A DNA stretch of 64,000 nucleotides from Melastoma dodecandrum (Eukaryota; Streptophyta; Magnoliopsida; Myrtales; Melastomataceae), in NCBI GenBank assembly GCA_029817715.1, contig JARUPY010000190.1:620001-684000 (forward strand), in the 5' to 3' direction. Positions 1 to 10,630 of this stretch are shown here, in pieces. Every line of letters starts with the position of its first letter. Position 1 is the stretch's first letter. The notes under the pieces were generated by a model. The model searched no databases, was not told the DNA's origin, and saw only the letters and a list, made by a program, of their open reading frames with translations. Position numbers and translations under genes: made by a program.

Positions 1-27
1 CGATACTAAAGGTCAATTAGAGTTTAA

Positions 28-121
28 GCTTCCTAAAAGTACTCTCAAAGTACAATTATTAAATGATATAATAACTCTTCACTTATTTAATAATTGTACT
101 TTAAGAGTACTTTTAAGAAGC
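28..121. repeat. Long imperfect hairpin (37-bp stem)
   Basis: Positions 28-64 and 85-121 are reverse complements with two mismatches, separated by a 20-nt loop. The AT-rich arms share the core AAGTACTCT. It could be a short foldback MITE or a small-RNA precursor. No gene is adjacent. The structure is seen directly; its role is unknown. Confidence 0.75.
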
Positions 122-669
122 ATAGACTCTTCCTCACTTCCGGTATCGAACCCAGCTCTTAGACATTTAGAATATGTTCGTGCTACTTGTTCTATGATAA
201 TATCTGTGTCTATGACTTAGTTTTTTACGGGCATTATTTAGGTAACTTTTTGTTATTATTTTTTTCTTTTATCTATGTTTAAATGTTAATTCTTCTCCTA
301 TTTTTTCAAATATAATTTTTTCTTCTATTAAAATTGTGGTGACGACCACGCTACCCATTTCATAGGGCATATTTTAAGTTAAAAATTTTAAATTTCTTAA
401 TGAATTATTATAGCAGTATTTTTTCAATTCACTGTGAATTTTCTCTCTCGTAGTGTCATCACGGCCTTCACCGATAATATTATGTCATTTTGGTCACATT
501 TTTGGGTGAGTTTCTTTAGATTAAATATATGAGACTTGAAATTTATTAGTTATGTTTATATTTTTAGGTTTCGCATGTATGTTGTTGATGACGTCGTGGA
601 GTGAATTGGGCATATTTTTATTATGGTTAGTTATTCTGGACATGTTCATGTGTCGACACTTTGCTATTA
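122..669. other. AT-rich intergenic stretch
   Basis: I see no supported gene, RNA or clear repeat here. It leads up to the target duplication of the MITE that starts at 678. Confidence 0.5.
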
Positions 670-677
670 CACTCGCC

Positions 678-1107
678 TAGGAGTGTTAATGAGTCGGGTC
701 GGGCTTGGATACCCCTTACCTGAGCTCGGGCCTGGGTAAAAATGTATCGGCCCGAGTCCGGGCCCAAGCTTGACCAGGCTCGGATAATCTAGCTCGGACC
801 CGACGATAAAAAAAATTTTCGTATGGGCCCAGAACTTTTTTGCCAGTTTCCCTCCATCTTAGGCAAATTTCAAATTTTAAATATTATTTTTTAATTTTTT
901 TATATATTTATTTTAATTATTTAATTATTTATAAAATCTATCAAGCCGGGTTGGAAAGTTGGTCCGAACCCGACTTAACTGTAAAAAGTAAGGCACAAGT
1001 CCGAGATCGAGCTCGACTAAAGTTTGACTTTTGTCAAGCCGGACTCGGGCTAAAAGTCGAGCCGGGCAGGATATGTTGCGGGCCGACCGGGTTCATTAAC
1101 ATCCCTA
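678..1107. mobile_element. Non-autonomous hAT-type MITE
   Basis: The ends are imperfect terminal inverted repeats (left TAGGAGTGTTAATGAG, right CATTAACATCCCTA) and carry GGGTCGGGC-type subterminal motifs. The element is flanked by an 8-bp direct repeat, CACTCGCC at 670-677 and CACTTGCC at 1108-1115, with one mismatch. An 8-bp duplication is typical of the hAT superfamily. The 430-bp interior has repeated CCCGA/TCGGG words and no transposase, so it would depend on an autonomous partner. A reading frame running out of its right end is a by-product. Confidence 0.85.
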
Positions 1108-1115
1108 CACTTGCC

Positions 1116-2049
1116 AAAGCATCAAATGTGGCATTGCGCATTAGCAGTGAGGCGATCGTTTATGCCGCGCTCCGTTCTAAGGCATAAATCTCACCTGCTT
1201 TGCGGCATGTAAAGCGATACTGTCCTGATATGGTATATTCTTGTGGTTTATTTGCTACTACTTATTATGTTATTAGTTACTGTTACTTACTATTAGTATT
1301 TGTTCCGTACTTTTAATAGAGATCGACTTCATCAGTAGAGCTCACCCGATTTATCAGCGAATCTAGTACTCCTGAATCCTAGATGCATTTCTAGAGAAGG
1401 TGATTGTTTAAATGACCTATTTTCTATTAAGAAAGGTCGATGAACTGTGGCTATGATGAGCTTATATAGCAACTAGCGGAGAAGCATATTTCAAAGGGAG
1501 GGTAACAGAATGGTTCTGCGTTTGAAACTCGGAGGAAAAAGGCAGTCGTGGAAGGAGTCGGTGATCATTGATGCGAGTACATGACTGGTGGAACCGTCGT
1601 CATTGCAGCCGGTGGCATTTCTTATGTTCGTGACATTGATCGGAAATTTGAGTGTCAACGCAATCTTGAGCTGGTTAACCTTGACAGAGTTGTTTCGATT
1701 GTCGGGGTTGGCCAAATTATACCTTGTTTACCTCTCTTCTAGATACGTTCACTTTATTGGTCATGATGGGCCGAGAATAATAAGGTCCATGGGCCAGAAA
1801 CTGGCCCTGGTCGGCCCAATTTGAGTGGATCCATGATGAGATAAGATCCTCCTGACGCAAATATATTTCATCCACAGGCGTTGGTTCTAATATAATATAA
1901 GCCATTTTCAATCCCGTGTTTCATTGTTTCCGAACAAATATCACAACATCGTCTTCAAACCCCTCATGAACAAGCAAAGGTCCATGTGTTTAGCGGGCGG
2001 AGTCATGGATGATCGAATTCGAGCACGGTGGTCTCCGGACCACGATTTC
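1116..2049. other. Intergenic region downstream of the C2 gene
   Basis: Several short overlapping frames on both strands have no recognisable domain. This stretch includes the 3' side of the minus-strand C2-domain gene that ends at 2050, so part of 1900-2049 is probably its 3' UTR. I see nothing else. Confidence 0.4.
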
Positions 2050-3301
2050 TCACTCGAACGAAGATTCCTTCCATCCTCCATAGCTCTCCTCTTGCCGAAA
2101 TCCTTGGTCGTAGCATTGCTACACAAGTATCCAGGATCAAGATTTGAGTTCCGGAACAAAAACAACAACCAGGCGCTCCAAATCGACCCCACGAATCGTG
2201 ATTCGATCGATAATTAGAGGAATATTATTGGGGTGGGGGGGAGGGGGGGGAGAATTACCTCGGGTGTGAAGGTGAGACTAACCCTAATCTCCCCGTGGTA
2301 CTCTCCGTCCTTCACGACGTTGTATGTCGTCGGTGGAAGAGTGCCCTCCTCTAAAAGGGGTTGCAGATCAATTCTGAGGTAACGAATAAGGCGACACAGA
2401 GAGATTACAATTCCATCTTCATCACGTGCTGTTTTCCCACAGTCACTAGGGTGATCTTTAAATGATGGACGAATTGATCCAACTAAAGACTGGTTCGAGA
2501 CAGCGCACTCACTTTGCTTCTCCGAGGAAATCATCAGACGAGAAGGTGTCCTTATCCATGATCTTCAGGGTGAACTTCGTGGCTTCACCCGAGATAGTAA
2601 ACACAAAAGTCTCATTCCATTCTGGCTCCGTCCCTTGCCCTGTGAGACCACAATGCTAAAAGTGAAAAAAGAAGTTCATCTATTGACCGATTCCCGGCCA
2701 CAAATGACAACCGCATCAATTCAAACACAATTTGGAGTTGCTACAGGTTTGCCTCCACGATGATCAACAGCAGAGTTTCACAAAATGCGCTACAGGTTTG
2801 CCTCCACGATGATCAACAGCAGAGTTTCACAAAATGTACCAGACGCGACGCTGCTCTTCTGCTCCTGCGTCCGGCAAGTGAGGAGCACGTAAGGGTCAAT
2901 GTTATCTGCAAACAATGTTCAACAACAAATCGCAACGTCAGGAACGCATCAGATTTGGAAAAAAAACCAAACGAAGAAAAATAAGAAAACATCAACTCGT
3001 TGGATCCCACTCAGAGCACCAACCTCCCCTGCCACAATCTTAGCAGCAACAGGGGCATGTATTCAAAAGGGGGGGAAGCAAAACCAAAGGTCAACAGATA
3101 AGAAAAACCCGAATCAAACAAAAACCCACGACATTTCTTGTGATTTCAGGGTAACCCAGATCTGGAACAAAGCTCCCAACGAAGACCCACATGCAGACAA
3201 GAGATGGGGAAGATGAGGGGTGGAAAGACTCAACTGAGGAAATCGGAGTTCTCGAGGCCCTTGGCGCTGATGAGGAGCACCGCCATCCTTCCCTCTGCCA
3301 T
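2050..3301 (-). CDS. Small C2-domain protein, elicitor-responsive protein 3-like (five exons)
   Basis: Exons on the minus strand are 3301-3235, 2905-2840, 2639-2513, 2373-2259 and 2118-2050. All have GT-AG borders, and the joined frame gives 147 aa. It is a single C2 beta-sandwich: an N-terminal [12 protein letters not shown] strand, [19 protein letters not shown] in exon 2, [11 protein letters not shown] in exon 3, then the DKDTFSSDD loop. Asp20, Asp26, Asp73, Asp75 and Asp81 are the likely calcium ligands. Exon 4 has the family segment [20 protein letters not shown] and exon 5 the C-terminal ESYGGWKES motif. Related plant proteins bind phospholipid in a calcium-dependent way at membranes after elicitor treatment. 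Exon 1 ends at a slightly weak donor (GTTGAG). No lesion is seen, so the gene looks functional. It is divergently arranged with the PRA1 gene. Confidence 0.88.
2741..2836. repeat. Tandem duplication of a 47-bp unit in an intron
   Basis: A 47-bp unit (2741-2787) is repeated identically at 2790-2836, with a 49-bp period. It lies in intron 2 of the C2 gene, just downstream of the exon 2 donor at 2839-2838 on the minus strand. It does not change the coding sequence. Confidence 0.85.
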
Positions 3302-3752
3302 ATCTTCCTTTTGGGGTGGAGGACGAGGGAGTCAACCAGCCGTCTCTAAAACCTTAGGATCAGGCAGAGACTGCACGGAGTGAAGATCGTGGGGACATCG
3401 ACTTCGCCACCTTTCCATTGCATAAAATAATCGGAAGTTTAGTCATAGTCAACACAAACCTGCGGCCCATATACAAAAATGGGCTTTCAGAAAGTAAAGG
3501 CCCATCTCTCGGACACGGGGGGAAAAATAGCCATCCGAAATTTGATATAATGAGTTTTTGTTTTTTTCTGCATGGAAGTCAAATTACGACCCGGCCAACA
3601 CGTCCTTTCCTCTAATTCCCTAGCCTTATTGTACTTATTACTTGACTTTTAATCACACTCTCTGTATAAAGAAAGTCCAGCAACCCACCCCACATCAACC
3701 ACCCCATCCCGATCTCGATATTATCCGTTTGCTTCGAGTCAAGTACAGCGCG
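3302..3752. promoter_or_regulatory. Bidirectional promoter with three site II elements and a TATA box
   Basis: This stretch separates the start of the minus-strand C2 gene (3301) from the PRA1 start (3753). It holds GGCCCAT at 3464-3470, TGGGCT from 3480 and GGCCCAT at 3499-3505. All three match the plant site II motif TGGGCY in one or other orientation. A TATAAA at 3665-3670 fits the plus-strand gene, which would begin transcription near 3695. Confidence 0.6.
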
Positions 3753-4262
3753 ATGCCTGCCGGTCAAAGGCCGTCCTCCGCCACAGCCCTTCTCGAGTCC
3801 ACGAACCCTGATGCCGCCCCAGCAGCCACGAGGAACAATGCTTGGCCCAACTCTGGGTTCTTCTTCTCATTCGACCTCCCGCCCACTCCGGAGGCCTTGG
3901 CCGTCCGGATCCGGAAGAACCTGACCAACTTCGCTGGATCTTACCTGCTGGTCTTGTGGGTCGGGTTGGAGATAAGCCTGGCGGTGACCCGGTTGCGGAC
4001 GTCCGACCAAATACTCCTCTTCATGTTTTTGGTAATCGAATTCTACCATTCCCTGCTGACACTTAAGTCGAACACCAAGTTCGCTCACTGTGCCACTGCC
4101 GTGGCCATCGTGATGTTCGCCCTCACGGTTGTCGCCGCAGTCACGATTATATTTGTCGAAGCAAAAATCCACTTGTTGCTGTCGTTAGCGATCGGGGTAC
4201 CTGGGGTTTTGTTGCACGCAATTTTGCGGCGGGACGATCTTAAATCCACGACGATCGGCTAG
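3753..4262 (+). CDS. PRA1-family membrane protein
   Basis: 169 aa, single exon. The soluble N-terminus (about 1-58) ends in the PRA1-type stretch EALAVRIRKNLTNF. Four hydrophobic segments follow at about 62-78, 85-103, 114-134 and 139-157, arranged in two pairs as in prenylated Rab acceptor proteins. The tail ends LLHAILRRDDLKS, close to the family's conserved HA-x-R-x-DDL end. PRA1 proteins sit in ER, Golgi or endosomal membranes and assist Rab GTPase recycling and vesicle transport. I chose the Met at 3753 because an in-frame Met at 3642 lies upstream of the TATAAA at 3665. A possible polyadenylation region with AATAAA lies near 4357. No lesion is seen. Confidence 0.82.
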   Translation: MPAGQRPSSATALLESTNPDAAPAATRNNAWPNSGFFFSFDLPPTPEALAVRIRKNLTNFAGSYLLVLWVGLEISLAVTRLRTSDQILLFMFLVIEFYHSLLTLKSNTKFAHCATAVAIVMFALTVVAAVTIIFVEAKIHLLLSLAIGVPGVLLHAILRRDDLKSTTIG

Positions 4263-5610
4263 AGAATTGTCGAGGAGGTGTGTCCCCTGGTCGACGGGCG
4301 AAAAGCTGGTTTCGATTTAGGTCTCGTCATCTCACTTCTTCTTAATGTATTGTAAAAATAAAAGGTTATCGGGAAGCCTTTGTCAACTTTCATTTTCGAC
4401 CATCGTGTAACTCCTCTTTCTTTTCCCATAATGAAATGAAATAATATATATAAATATAAATAAGAGTAAACCAGACAAAAGTAACCGAGTGTTAATCTTA
4501 CCCCCCCCAATTGTAACATTTCCGATCGTATCCGAATGTTAAAACCCAACACTTAGACGACTTGCTCCAGAATTATGTAGAGAATAATGGGGTTGGTGGA
4601 TTTAAAAATTGTTTTGTAAATAAAATAGTTGCGGGCTCCTATTTAGTAGGAGGAGGACTTTTTCAGACAAATCGTGGGAAATCAATCAATCTACCACATG
4701 CTTTGCCTATAAATATTGAGGTAAGCCCTACATTTAATGTCAACCCCTGAAAGCCAATTGAAGTCATTGGGTTCGAGGGCTTCGGTCCAACTCTTGTCTT
4801 GGGGGGGTGCTCTCAGTGGCGGTTGAAACAAAGGCTCAGTCAGCAAAAAATAATGCTGATGGTGGTAGTAGTACTAGTAGGTTAGAAATCTTACAAGTTG
4901 GACGGCCTATTGGAGAGTATGCCAAGGAAAGACTCCCTGCAAATGTCACAAAGATATTTTAGGCTGTCCAATAGGACAAAAACAAAAGGAGATAAAAGAT
5001 TTGAGATAATACATGGAGGAAGAAGGGGATGAACGCCGAATCATCCAACCTGACTATGGCCCGAGTTTGAGTTCGAGTTTGGACATGTTTGTCTTTGCTA
5101 AAAATGATCTTTATCTAATAGTTTGGGCTTTTTAGGGTCGACTGCTGTACAACTCTAGTATTAGAGGAGATGTCGATGATTTAAACCCACGGGCATTAAC
5201 GTCGGTGGATTCGAGGCGTGCCCACTTCTGTTCTCGCGGCACTGGCATTCCACCTGCATACATACGAACCTCCGGAGGAATTAGTTTATATATAAACATA
5301 ATTCAATGGTGCACGGCGTTGGCATGAAATTGGTAAATATGTTATGATATGGAAAATATGTTTGTCAATACTAACATTAAGTTTTTTTGTCAATGCTATA
5401 TTAACGTTGTTTCTGCGTTCGTTTTCTTCTAGAGATGTGTATGTTTGTGAAGTTATTGAAGGTTTAGCAGAAGAAAAAATTTAGCATCAGAAAATGAAAT
5501 CATACCATTATTCGATTTGCATGGTTGGGCCGAAATCATGGCCACTCAATATTACAAACACATTATACAAAACAAAGCATTCAACTCATGGTTGCATCGT
5601 ATTTCCTTTT
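4263..5610. other. Intergenic stretch, no supported gene
   Basis: Apart from the 3' UTR of the PRA1 gene (to about 4400), this has only short open frames and AT-rich sequence. I recognise no domain, RNA or well-bounded repeat. Confidence 0.4.
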
Positions 5611-7492
5611 CGTTGGATCGTTCAGGAATATTAAGAGGGGGTGAATTAGTGTTTGAAATTTTTTTATCCTTTCTCAGTATAAGCGGAAGCATACTGCACC
5701 ATAGAAGAGCGTTTATTAGAAGTGAGATAAGTTTCACCGTAGCCGTTACGATTTTTGATCGAATATGTTTTCGTACGAGTGTTTGTACGATCATAAGGGA
5801 CACAGTAGTTTATAGTGTTTGGCCTTAATCGACATACGTCCACTTTCCACCAACGAGGTGATTCCACTATATAATATAATGGTGCAAAGAGCCCCTATAC
5901 TAGGTTTTCGGTTTCTCAACAAAGTGAAATTTAGAATCCTTTACAAAAGTAGGTCACTCTTGGGCAACGATCCGCTCCTCATATAGTGGATGTTTTCTCA
6001 TTTCCAACAGAATAATGCTCACATTCAGTAGTTGAATTGTTTAAAGGATTTCCACACAGCACGTTGTTGCTTAGGCGTAAGTCTGTCTATCAAAGCACAA
6101 AGACAACGTTGTATTAAAGAATAAATCCTCACAAATGATTCCTTACAGTGAAGAACGACTTCTCTGAGAGCAACTCGTTGCTAATTCACAATAGAGGAAT
6201 GCTTCATCACTTAATAACTCAGCAGAGGATTTCCGTACAGTTTCTATCTCTTCCCAAGATGAGCCTGTAAGTACTCAAGAGACAACTGCAAAGATTATCC
6301 CTTAGAGCAGAAAAGAAAATGAAATAGGGATCGGTTCCTCCCACAGTATAATCTGACTTCTAACACAGCGAAGTTGCGGTCTCCGTCTAACACTCAGTTC
6401 GGACATGTACGGTTACCACAGCCGTGACTCACCGCACTGCACAACCAGTGCCTAGGGTGGAACTTTCAACTCCGGCGGCTCTCACGCAACCTGCTCTACT
6501 GTTCCTCAGGAGGTCGAGGCTTCTGTACAGCACCCCTGTACTCGGGAAGACCTCATTCCGCTAAGGCTGCGTTCCCAACTCCTTCTCTACCCTACAGGTA
6601 CGAGCCTTCTAGCGTGCACTCGCAAGTGCATGTCTCATTGCTCAAACTCCGTAGGCTCGAAACTTCCCTGCGAAAAGACACGATAAGAACGGTTCTTGCC
6701 GATGGGTTAGCAACTGGTAACTGAATTCAAAAAGGGTATTCACTTAGCTTCCCTCAGACAATTCGCCAACCGCTCGTTGAACGCACTGAGTACACTCAGT
6801 CCCTCTCGCGACGATCAAGGTCACACTCAGCCTTTGATACTCTCACACGCATATTGCAATAGGTAAGAACCAGACGATCAGTTAGCACATTCCGTTCACC
6901 GCTGCTCCACAAAGCTTCTCTCTGATCACTCAAGCTTTGGACAACAACTCAGACGCACAAAGGCACGTTTGTTTGATGTCCTAGTCATATTTTAATGGAG
7001 ATGGCGATGTGGAAGATGTCCAGATACGTTGGGACAATCTTCGTGATTTGTTTCCAAAAGTATATACGTAATCTGAGCAGCTCATGTTAGTTGTGGCTCA
7101 GCAACACTTTGCTCAAGCAAATTACTAAAGATAGGCTTTCCTCTTACAAATGAAATTAATCGAAAGGATTTTGATTAACTTCCATAATTAGATGCTTTAT
7201 AACCATAATTATGGTAATATATATTCTAAATTAATTAGAATATTTAGAATATTAAACATTAAATTAATGTGGACAATTCAATATGCCTATTACTTTCAAT
7301 AGTTTATTCTGAAAAATTAATTATTTTCACATTTATATAAGGACAGAAGCCGTATTATAACGACACCTTACCGTAACGTAACATCACATTTTTCAAGCTC
7401 ATCATCAAAGACAAGCGAAGTGTTATATCAATAAAATACTATGATTTTATAACATAACTTCTCTTGCTCATCATCAAAATCAAGGTTACTCA
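5611..7492 (-). mobile_element. Solo LTR of a SIRE/Maximus-type Copia element, inverted
   Basis: It begins in the plus text with GTTGGATCGTTCAGGA followed by AAGAGGGGGTGAATTAGTG, and ends with CATCATCAAAATCAAGG. The LTR at 16795-18395 shows the same terminal pattern and shares internal blocks, for example the tract around CTATATAATATAATGGTGC. Read on the minus strand, it starts TGAGTAACCTTGATTTTGATGATGA, like the start of the LTR at 14956. No coding region or primer site is attached, so it looks like a solo LTR. I could not find a matching target duplication, and the first base of the 3' terminus is altered. The boundaries are therefore approximate. Confidence 0.65.
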
Positions 7493-7529
7493 ATAGCCAA
7501 ACTCATACACATGATGATGGGTCTTCTCC

Positions 7530-8192
7530 TCAAGGGCAGAAGACGACCTTGTAGGTCGTCCCGCCTGGGCATGTGAAGACACATGTGGCGTCATCCTTGG
7601 GGTAGCTGTATGCATCCACGCACTGCGCCTTGAAGAACTCCGAGTAGTTCTTGGGGCCACATGGTCCAGTGTTGCAAAAGTACTCGTTTGTGTTGAACAC
7701 GGGGCATGGCCCCTTGCATCCCCCTGGGACCGGAAGAGCTGCCGGGCAGGTCACCGAGATGTTCCCCTTGCAATCGATCACCCGGTTGCAACTGCCCGAA
7801 GTCGAGGCAAACTCCATCGGTACGTTAAACCCCTCGATCACCGAAATGTCGATGAAGTCCATGTCATTGAACTGGTTGAGGGAGTACTCAGCGAGGGTGT
7901 TGGGGGAGACACCGTAGCCCTGGCACTGGAGGATGCCCTCACAGTCACCCGTCTAACAGTGGCCATGTACGGTCGAGTCGAACTGGAAGTTGGTTTGTGC
8001 CCATATGCAGCCACTGGAAGCTCCAGGTCTGGCCACTGTTGAGCCGAGCCCCTCCCCAAGGGGTGGCAGCACCCCAGACGGTATAAGGGCAGTTATTAGG
8101 TGACGTCAAAGTGGGCGGCCCGGAAAAGGGCGAGGGAAGCAGCTAGGACGAAGAAGGAAAAGGGGGTGAACTTTTGGGAAGGAAGACGACAT
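7530..8192 (-). pseudogene. Thaumatin-like (PR-5/osmotin) pseudogene
   Basis: The C-terminal half reads cleanly (7530-7862): the acidic-cleft region DFIDISVIEGFN, the cysteine-rich GGCKGPCPVFNTNEYFC and the ending TTYKVVFCP. Upstream to the Met at 8192 the thaumatin sequence is still recognisable. It has lost reading frame near the signal peptide and again in the segment that should encode the VPAGT loop, and it carries an in-frame TAG just after HGHC in the thaumatin signature. PR-5 proteins are secreted or vacuolar antifungal defence proteins. The lesions argue that this copy is dead. It is one of four thaumatin-like copies in the window. Confidence 0.88.
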
Positions 8193-8648
8193 GGTTGGTA
8201 TATGTTGTTAGTAGTACGATGTTGTCTTGGTTACACGAGCTTTCGTGATGAAATCCCCATCCGTTGATAAATACCGACCGCGTTGCTTCCTCGACAAATA
8301 ACAATTCCCATCCTCCGACGGTGAACCCGTGTACAACTTGGGTTAGTGTCTTGCTTCTAAGGACAAATGATTTCTCTTTTTCATCAAGTTATTTATCGAG
8401 AGGAGATTGGCTTGATCGTAGCAGCCATTGTTTCGTCTCTATGTGTGCTCCTATTGATGCTACATGGATATACTCGGAGATTATCCTTTCATCGGTCGGA
8501 AACCGTCGTATTCATAACACAATCAAAAGCAATTTTGACACGACGGTTCTCTCTTTTGTTCTTTCATTCGAAGAAATTTACATGGCGAGATAGATATAGT
8601 AGTTTGGAGGTGACAACGACAACGACAAGAGAATAATAATAATAATAA
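8193..8648. other. Upstream region of the thaumatin pseudogene
   Basis: Short frames without recognisable domains, ending in an (ATA)n tract at about 8632-8650. I see no supported gene. Confidence 0.4.
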
Positions 8649-8651
8649 TAA

Positions 8652-9169
8652 GGCAAAATATATGTTTATGTCCCTAAGAATTGACGAACTTTCTTTTATG
8701 TCAACATATTTTTTTCATATACAAAAATGTCAGTAACTATGTCATCAACCTTTTTTTCTAGCCAATCTTGAATTTCGTAAGTCTAACTCTCTTATTATAA
8801 CAGTGGATTTTCAACGTCTCATTAATTCGTCTCATAATCCACCTTATCCGTAGTAGCAATCCCGTAACAGAATATCATCCGACCTTCATCGATTTTGAAT
8901 ATTTTTTGACAGCTCCTCATCAAAATTTTAAAATTAAAAAAACATGAAAAGTTTCAATATTATTTTTCATTATTTTTTATATTTTTTTTCATTTTTAGTC
9001 AATAAATAAAAATGATCTATTAAGGCATTGTTTGGCTTTTACTACAAAAAATTCAAGATGGGCCAGAAAAAAGGTAGATGACATAGTTAGTGACATTTTT
9101 GTATAAAAAAAAGATGTTGACATAAAAGAAAGTTCGTTAATACTTATGGACATAAATATATATTTTGCC
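8652..9169. mobile_element. MITE with about 115-bp terminal inverted repeats
   Basis: The left end starts GGCAAAATATATGTTTATG and the right end is its near reverse complement, ending CATAAATATATATTTTGCC. The match extends about 115 bp inward, including the shared core GAACTTTCTTTTATGTCAAC. TAA is duplicated at both borders (8649-8651, 9170-9172), which fits a PIF/Harbinger-like insertion. The left border lies in an (ATA)n tract, so the TAA match is weak evidence. No transposase is present. Confidence 0.72.
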
Positions 9170-9172
9170 TAA

Positions 9173-9906
9173 CAACAACAAGAAGAAGAAATTCTAACAG
9201 AAGACTCCAACCCACCCGTGTTAGGCGAGGGTTGGAAAACGAGGTTTTAGTAGCTACTTACGACCCTTCACAAGAAAATACGACTTTTCAATTCGTCCTA
9301 GATTGGCAACTCGTTTCCTTCGTCAAGGAAATCCCACGTGCACAGGCTCTCGAAGCGAAAGACGAAGTAAAAGAGGAATTCCGGGTCGTTCTCGGTCTCT
9401 TACCAAAATGGGTTTCAAGTCTGTGGCAATCTTTATTGTATATGTAAACGTGGTGGCATTCTTATCCTCAGTCGTATCACTTGGACAAATTATGTTTCTG
9501 TCATTTTAGGAATTTATTATTCTTTGTGTGGAAAAAGAAAATCCCACATCAGATATAAGAGCCAAAGTTATATAATAGATAGGTAGGAAACCCTTCACTA
9601 ATTGAGAAAGGCACGAATAAATGAATGAATCTTTTTCTTTAGCTACTAAAACATTATGGTGGTTATAAATTGTGTTCTAATTAGAGAATTATCACTGTGT
9701 CAAGCTCATGATCAAATCGACAAGAAACCATCCATTAATATCGAGACTATTCGAGACACATGATACATACTCTTACATCACGTAATACAAAGTACACAAC
9801 CTAAGGTTGCGTCACATTTTCGGAGAAACTCGCAGTTTTATTTAGGATCTTATCAGGTATCGGTCCAGGTATATCATTCGTGATGATATATAGTTCCTTT
9901 ATTTCT
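9173..9906. other. Intergenic, 3' side of a thaumatin-like gene
   Basis: The region includes a 71-aa open frame at 9232-9447 with no recognised domain. From about 9700 it is probably 3' flanking sequence of the minus-strand thaumatin-like gene. Nothing else is supported. Confidence 0.35.
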
Positions 9907-10584
9907 TCATGGGCAGAAGACAACCTTGTAGTTTGTACCCCCGGGGCAAGTGAACGTGCTCGTTGCGTCATCCTTAGGGTAACTATACGCCTGTGGGCAA
10001 CGGTCCTTGAAGAACCTCGAGTAGTTTGTGGGGCCACAGCTCCCCGAGTTGCAGCAGTACTGCTCCTGCTTAAACACAGGGCACGCCCCGTTGCACCCGC
10101 CGGGGACCCTGAGCTCGGGGGGGCAATCTGCCAAGATGGGTCCTGTGCACCCGATGTTAAGGTTGCAGCTGCCGGACGTCGAGCTGACCCGAACCGCAAC
10201 GTTGAACCCGTCGATCACCGATATGTCGACGAAGTCCAGGTTGTTGAACTGGTTGAGGGCGTACTCGAAGAGCGTGTTGGGTGAGGCTCCGTAACCCTGG
10301 CAAGCGAGCAGGCCACCGCAGTCGCCCGTCTGACAGTGTCCACGGCCAGACCCGTCGAACTGGCAGTTGGTGCGAGGCCACACGCGGGCAGCTTTAGTTC
10401 CTGCCGGGACATCAAATCCCCAGGTTTGGCCGCTGTTTAGCTGCGCACCTCCGCCGGGGGAGGCCCCGGCCCAGACGGTGAAGGGGCAGTTGTTGAGAAC
10501 GTCGATGCGGGCAGCACGGGAGAGGACGAGGGAAGCGGACAGGACAAAGAAGAAGACGAGGTTGGTGTTTGCTAGGGATGCCAT
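9907..10584 (-). CDS. Thaumatin-like protein (PR-5/osmotin family), intact
   Basis: 225 aa, intronless. A signal peptide covers about residues 1-25 (hydrophobic [12 protein letters not shown], then RAA). The mature part carries the thaumatin signature [12 protein letters not shown] (80-91) and 16 cysteines in family spacing, enough for eight disulfides. Acidic-cleft candidates are Glu107, Asp117/Asp120, Asp125 and Asp205/206. The protein ends at NYKVVFCP without the C-terminal extension seen in the copy at 35837-36550, so secretion to the apoplast is more likely than vacuolar storage. The family permeabilises fungal membranes or binds beta-glucans and is pathogen- or stress-induced. No lesions are seen. 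Confidence 0.95.
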   Translation of the reverse strand: MASLANTNLVFFFVLSASLVLSRAARIDVLNNCPFTVWAGASPGGGAQLNSGQTWGFDVPAGTKAARVWPRTNCQFDGSGRGHCQTGDCGGLLACQGYGASPNTLFEYALNQFNNLDFVDISVIDGFNVAVRVSSTSGSCNLNIGCTGPILADCPPELRVPGGCNGACPVFKQEQYCCNSGSCGPTNYSRFFKDRCPQAYSYPKDDATSTFTCPGGTNYKVVFCP

Positions 10585-10622
10585 GGTTGTGTTTGTGAGG
10601 AGTGTAGGCGTCCAGCGGAAGG

Positions 10623-10630
10623 TTTATATA
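10623..10630 (-). promoter_or_regulatory. TATA box of the thaumatin-like gene
   Basis: On the minus strand this reads TATATAAA, about 40 nt upstream of the start codon at 10584, a normal plant core-promoter spacing allowing a short leader. Confidence 0.7.

Noticed and set aside
840..1187. 115-codon open frame
   Set aside because: It lies largely inside the hAT-type MITE and runs out through its target duplication. The composition reflects the repeat.
3642..3752. Upstream in-frame extension of the PRA1 gene
   Set aside because: It would place the start upstream of the TATA box and adds no family-like sequence.
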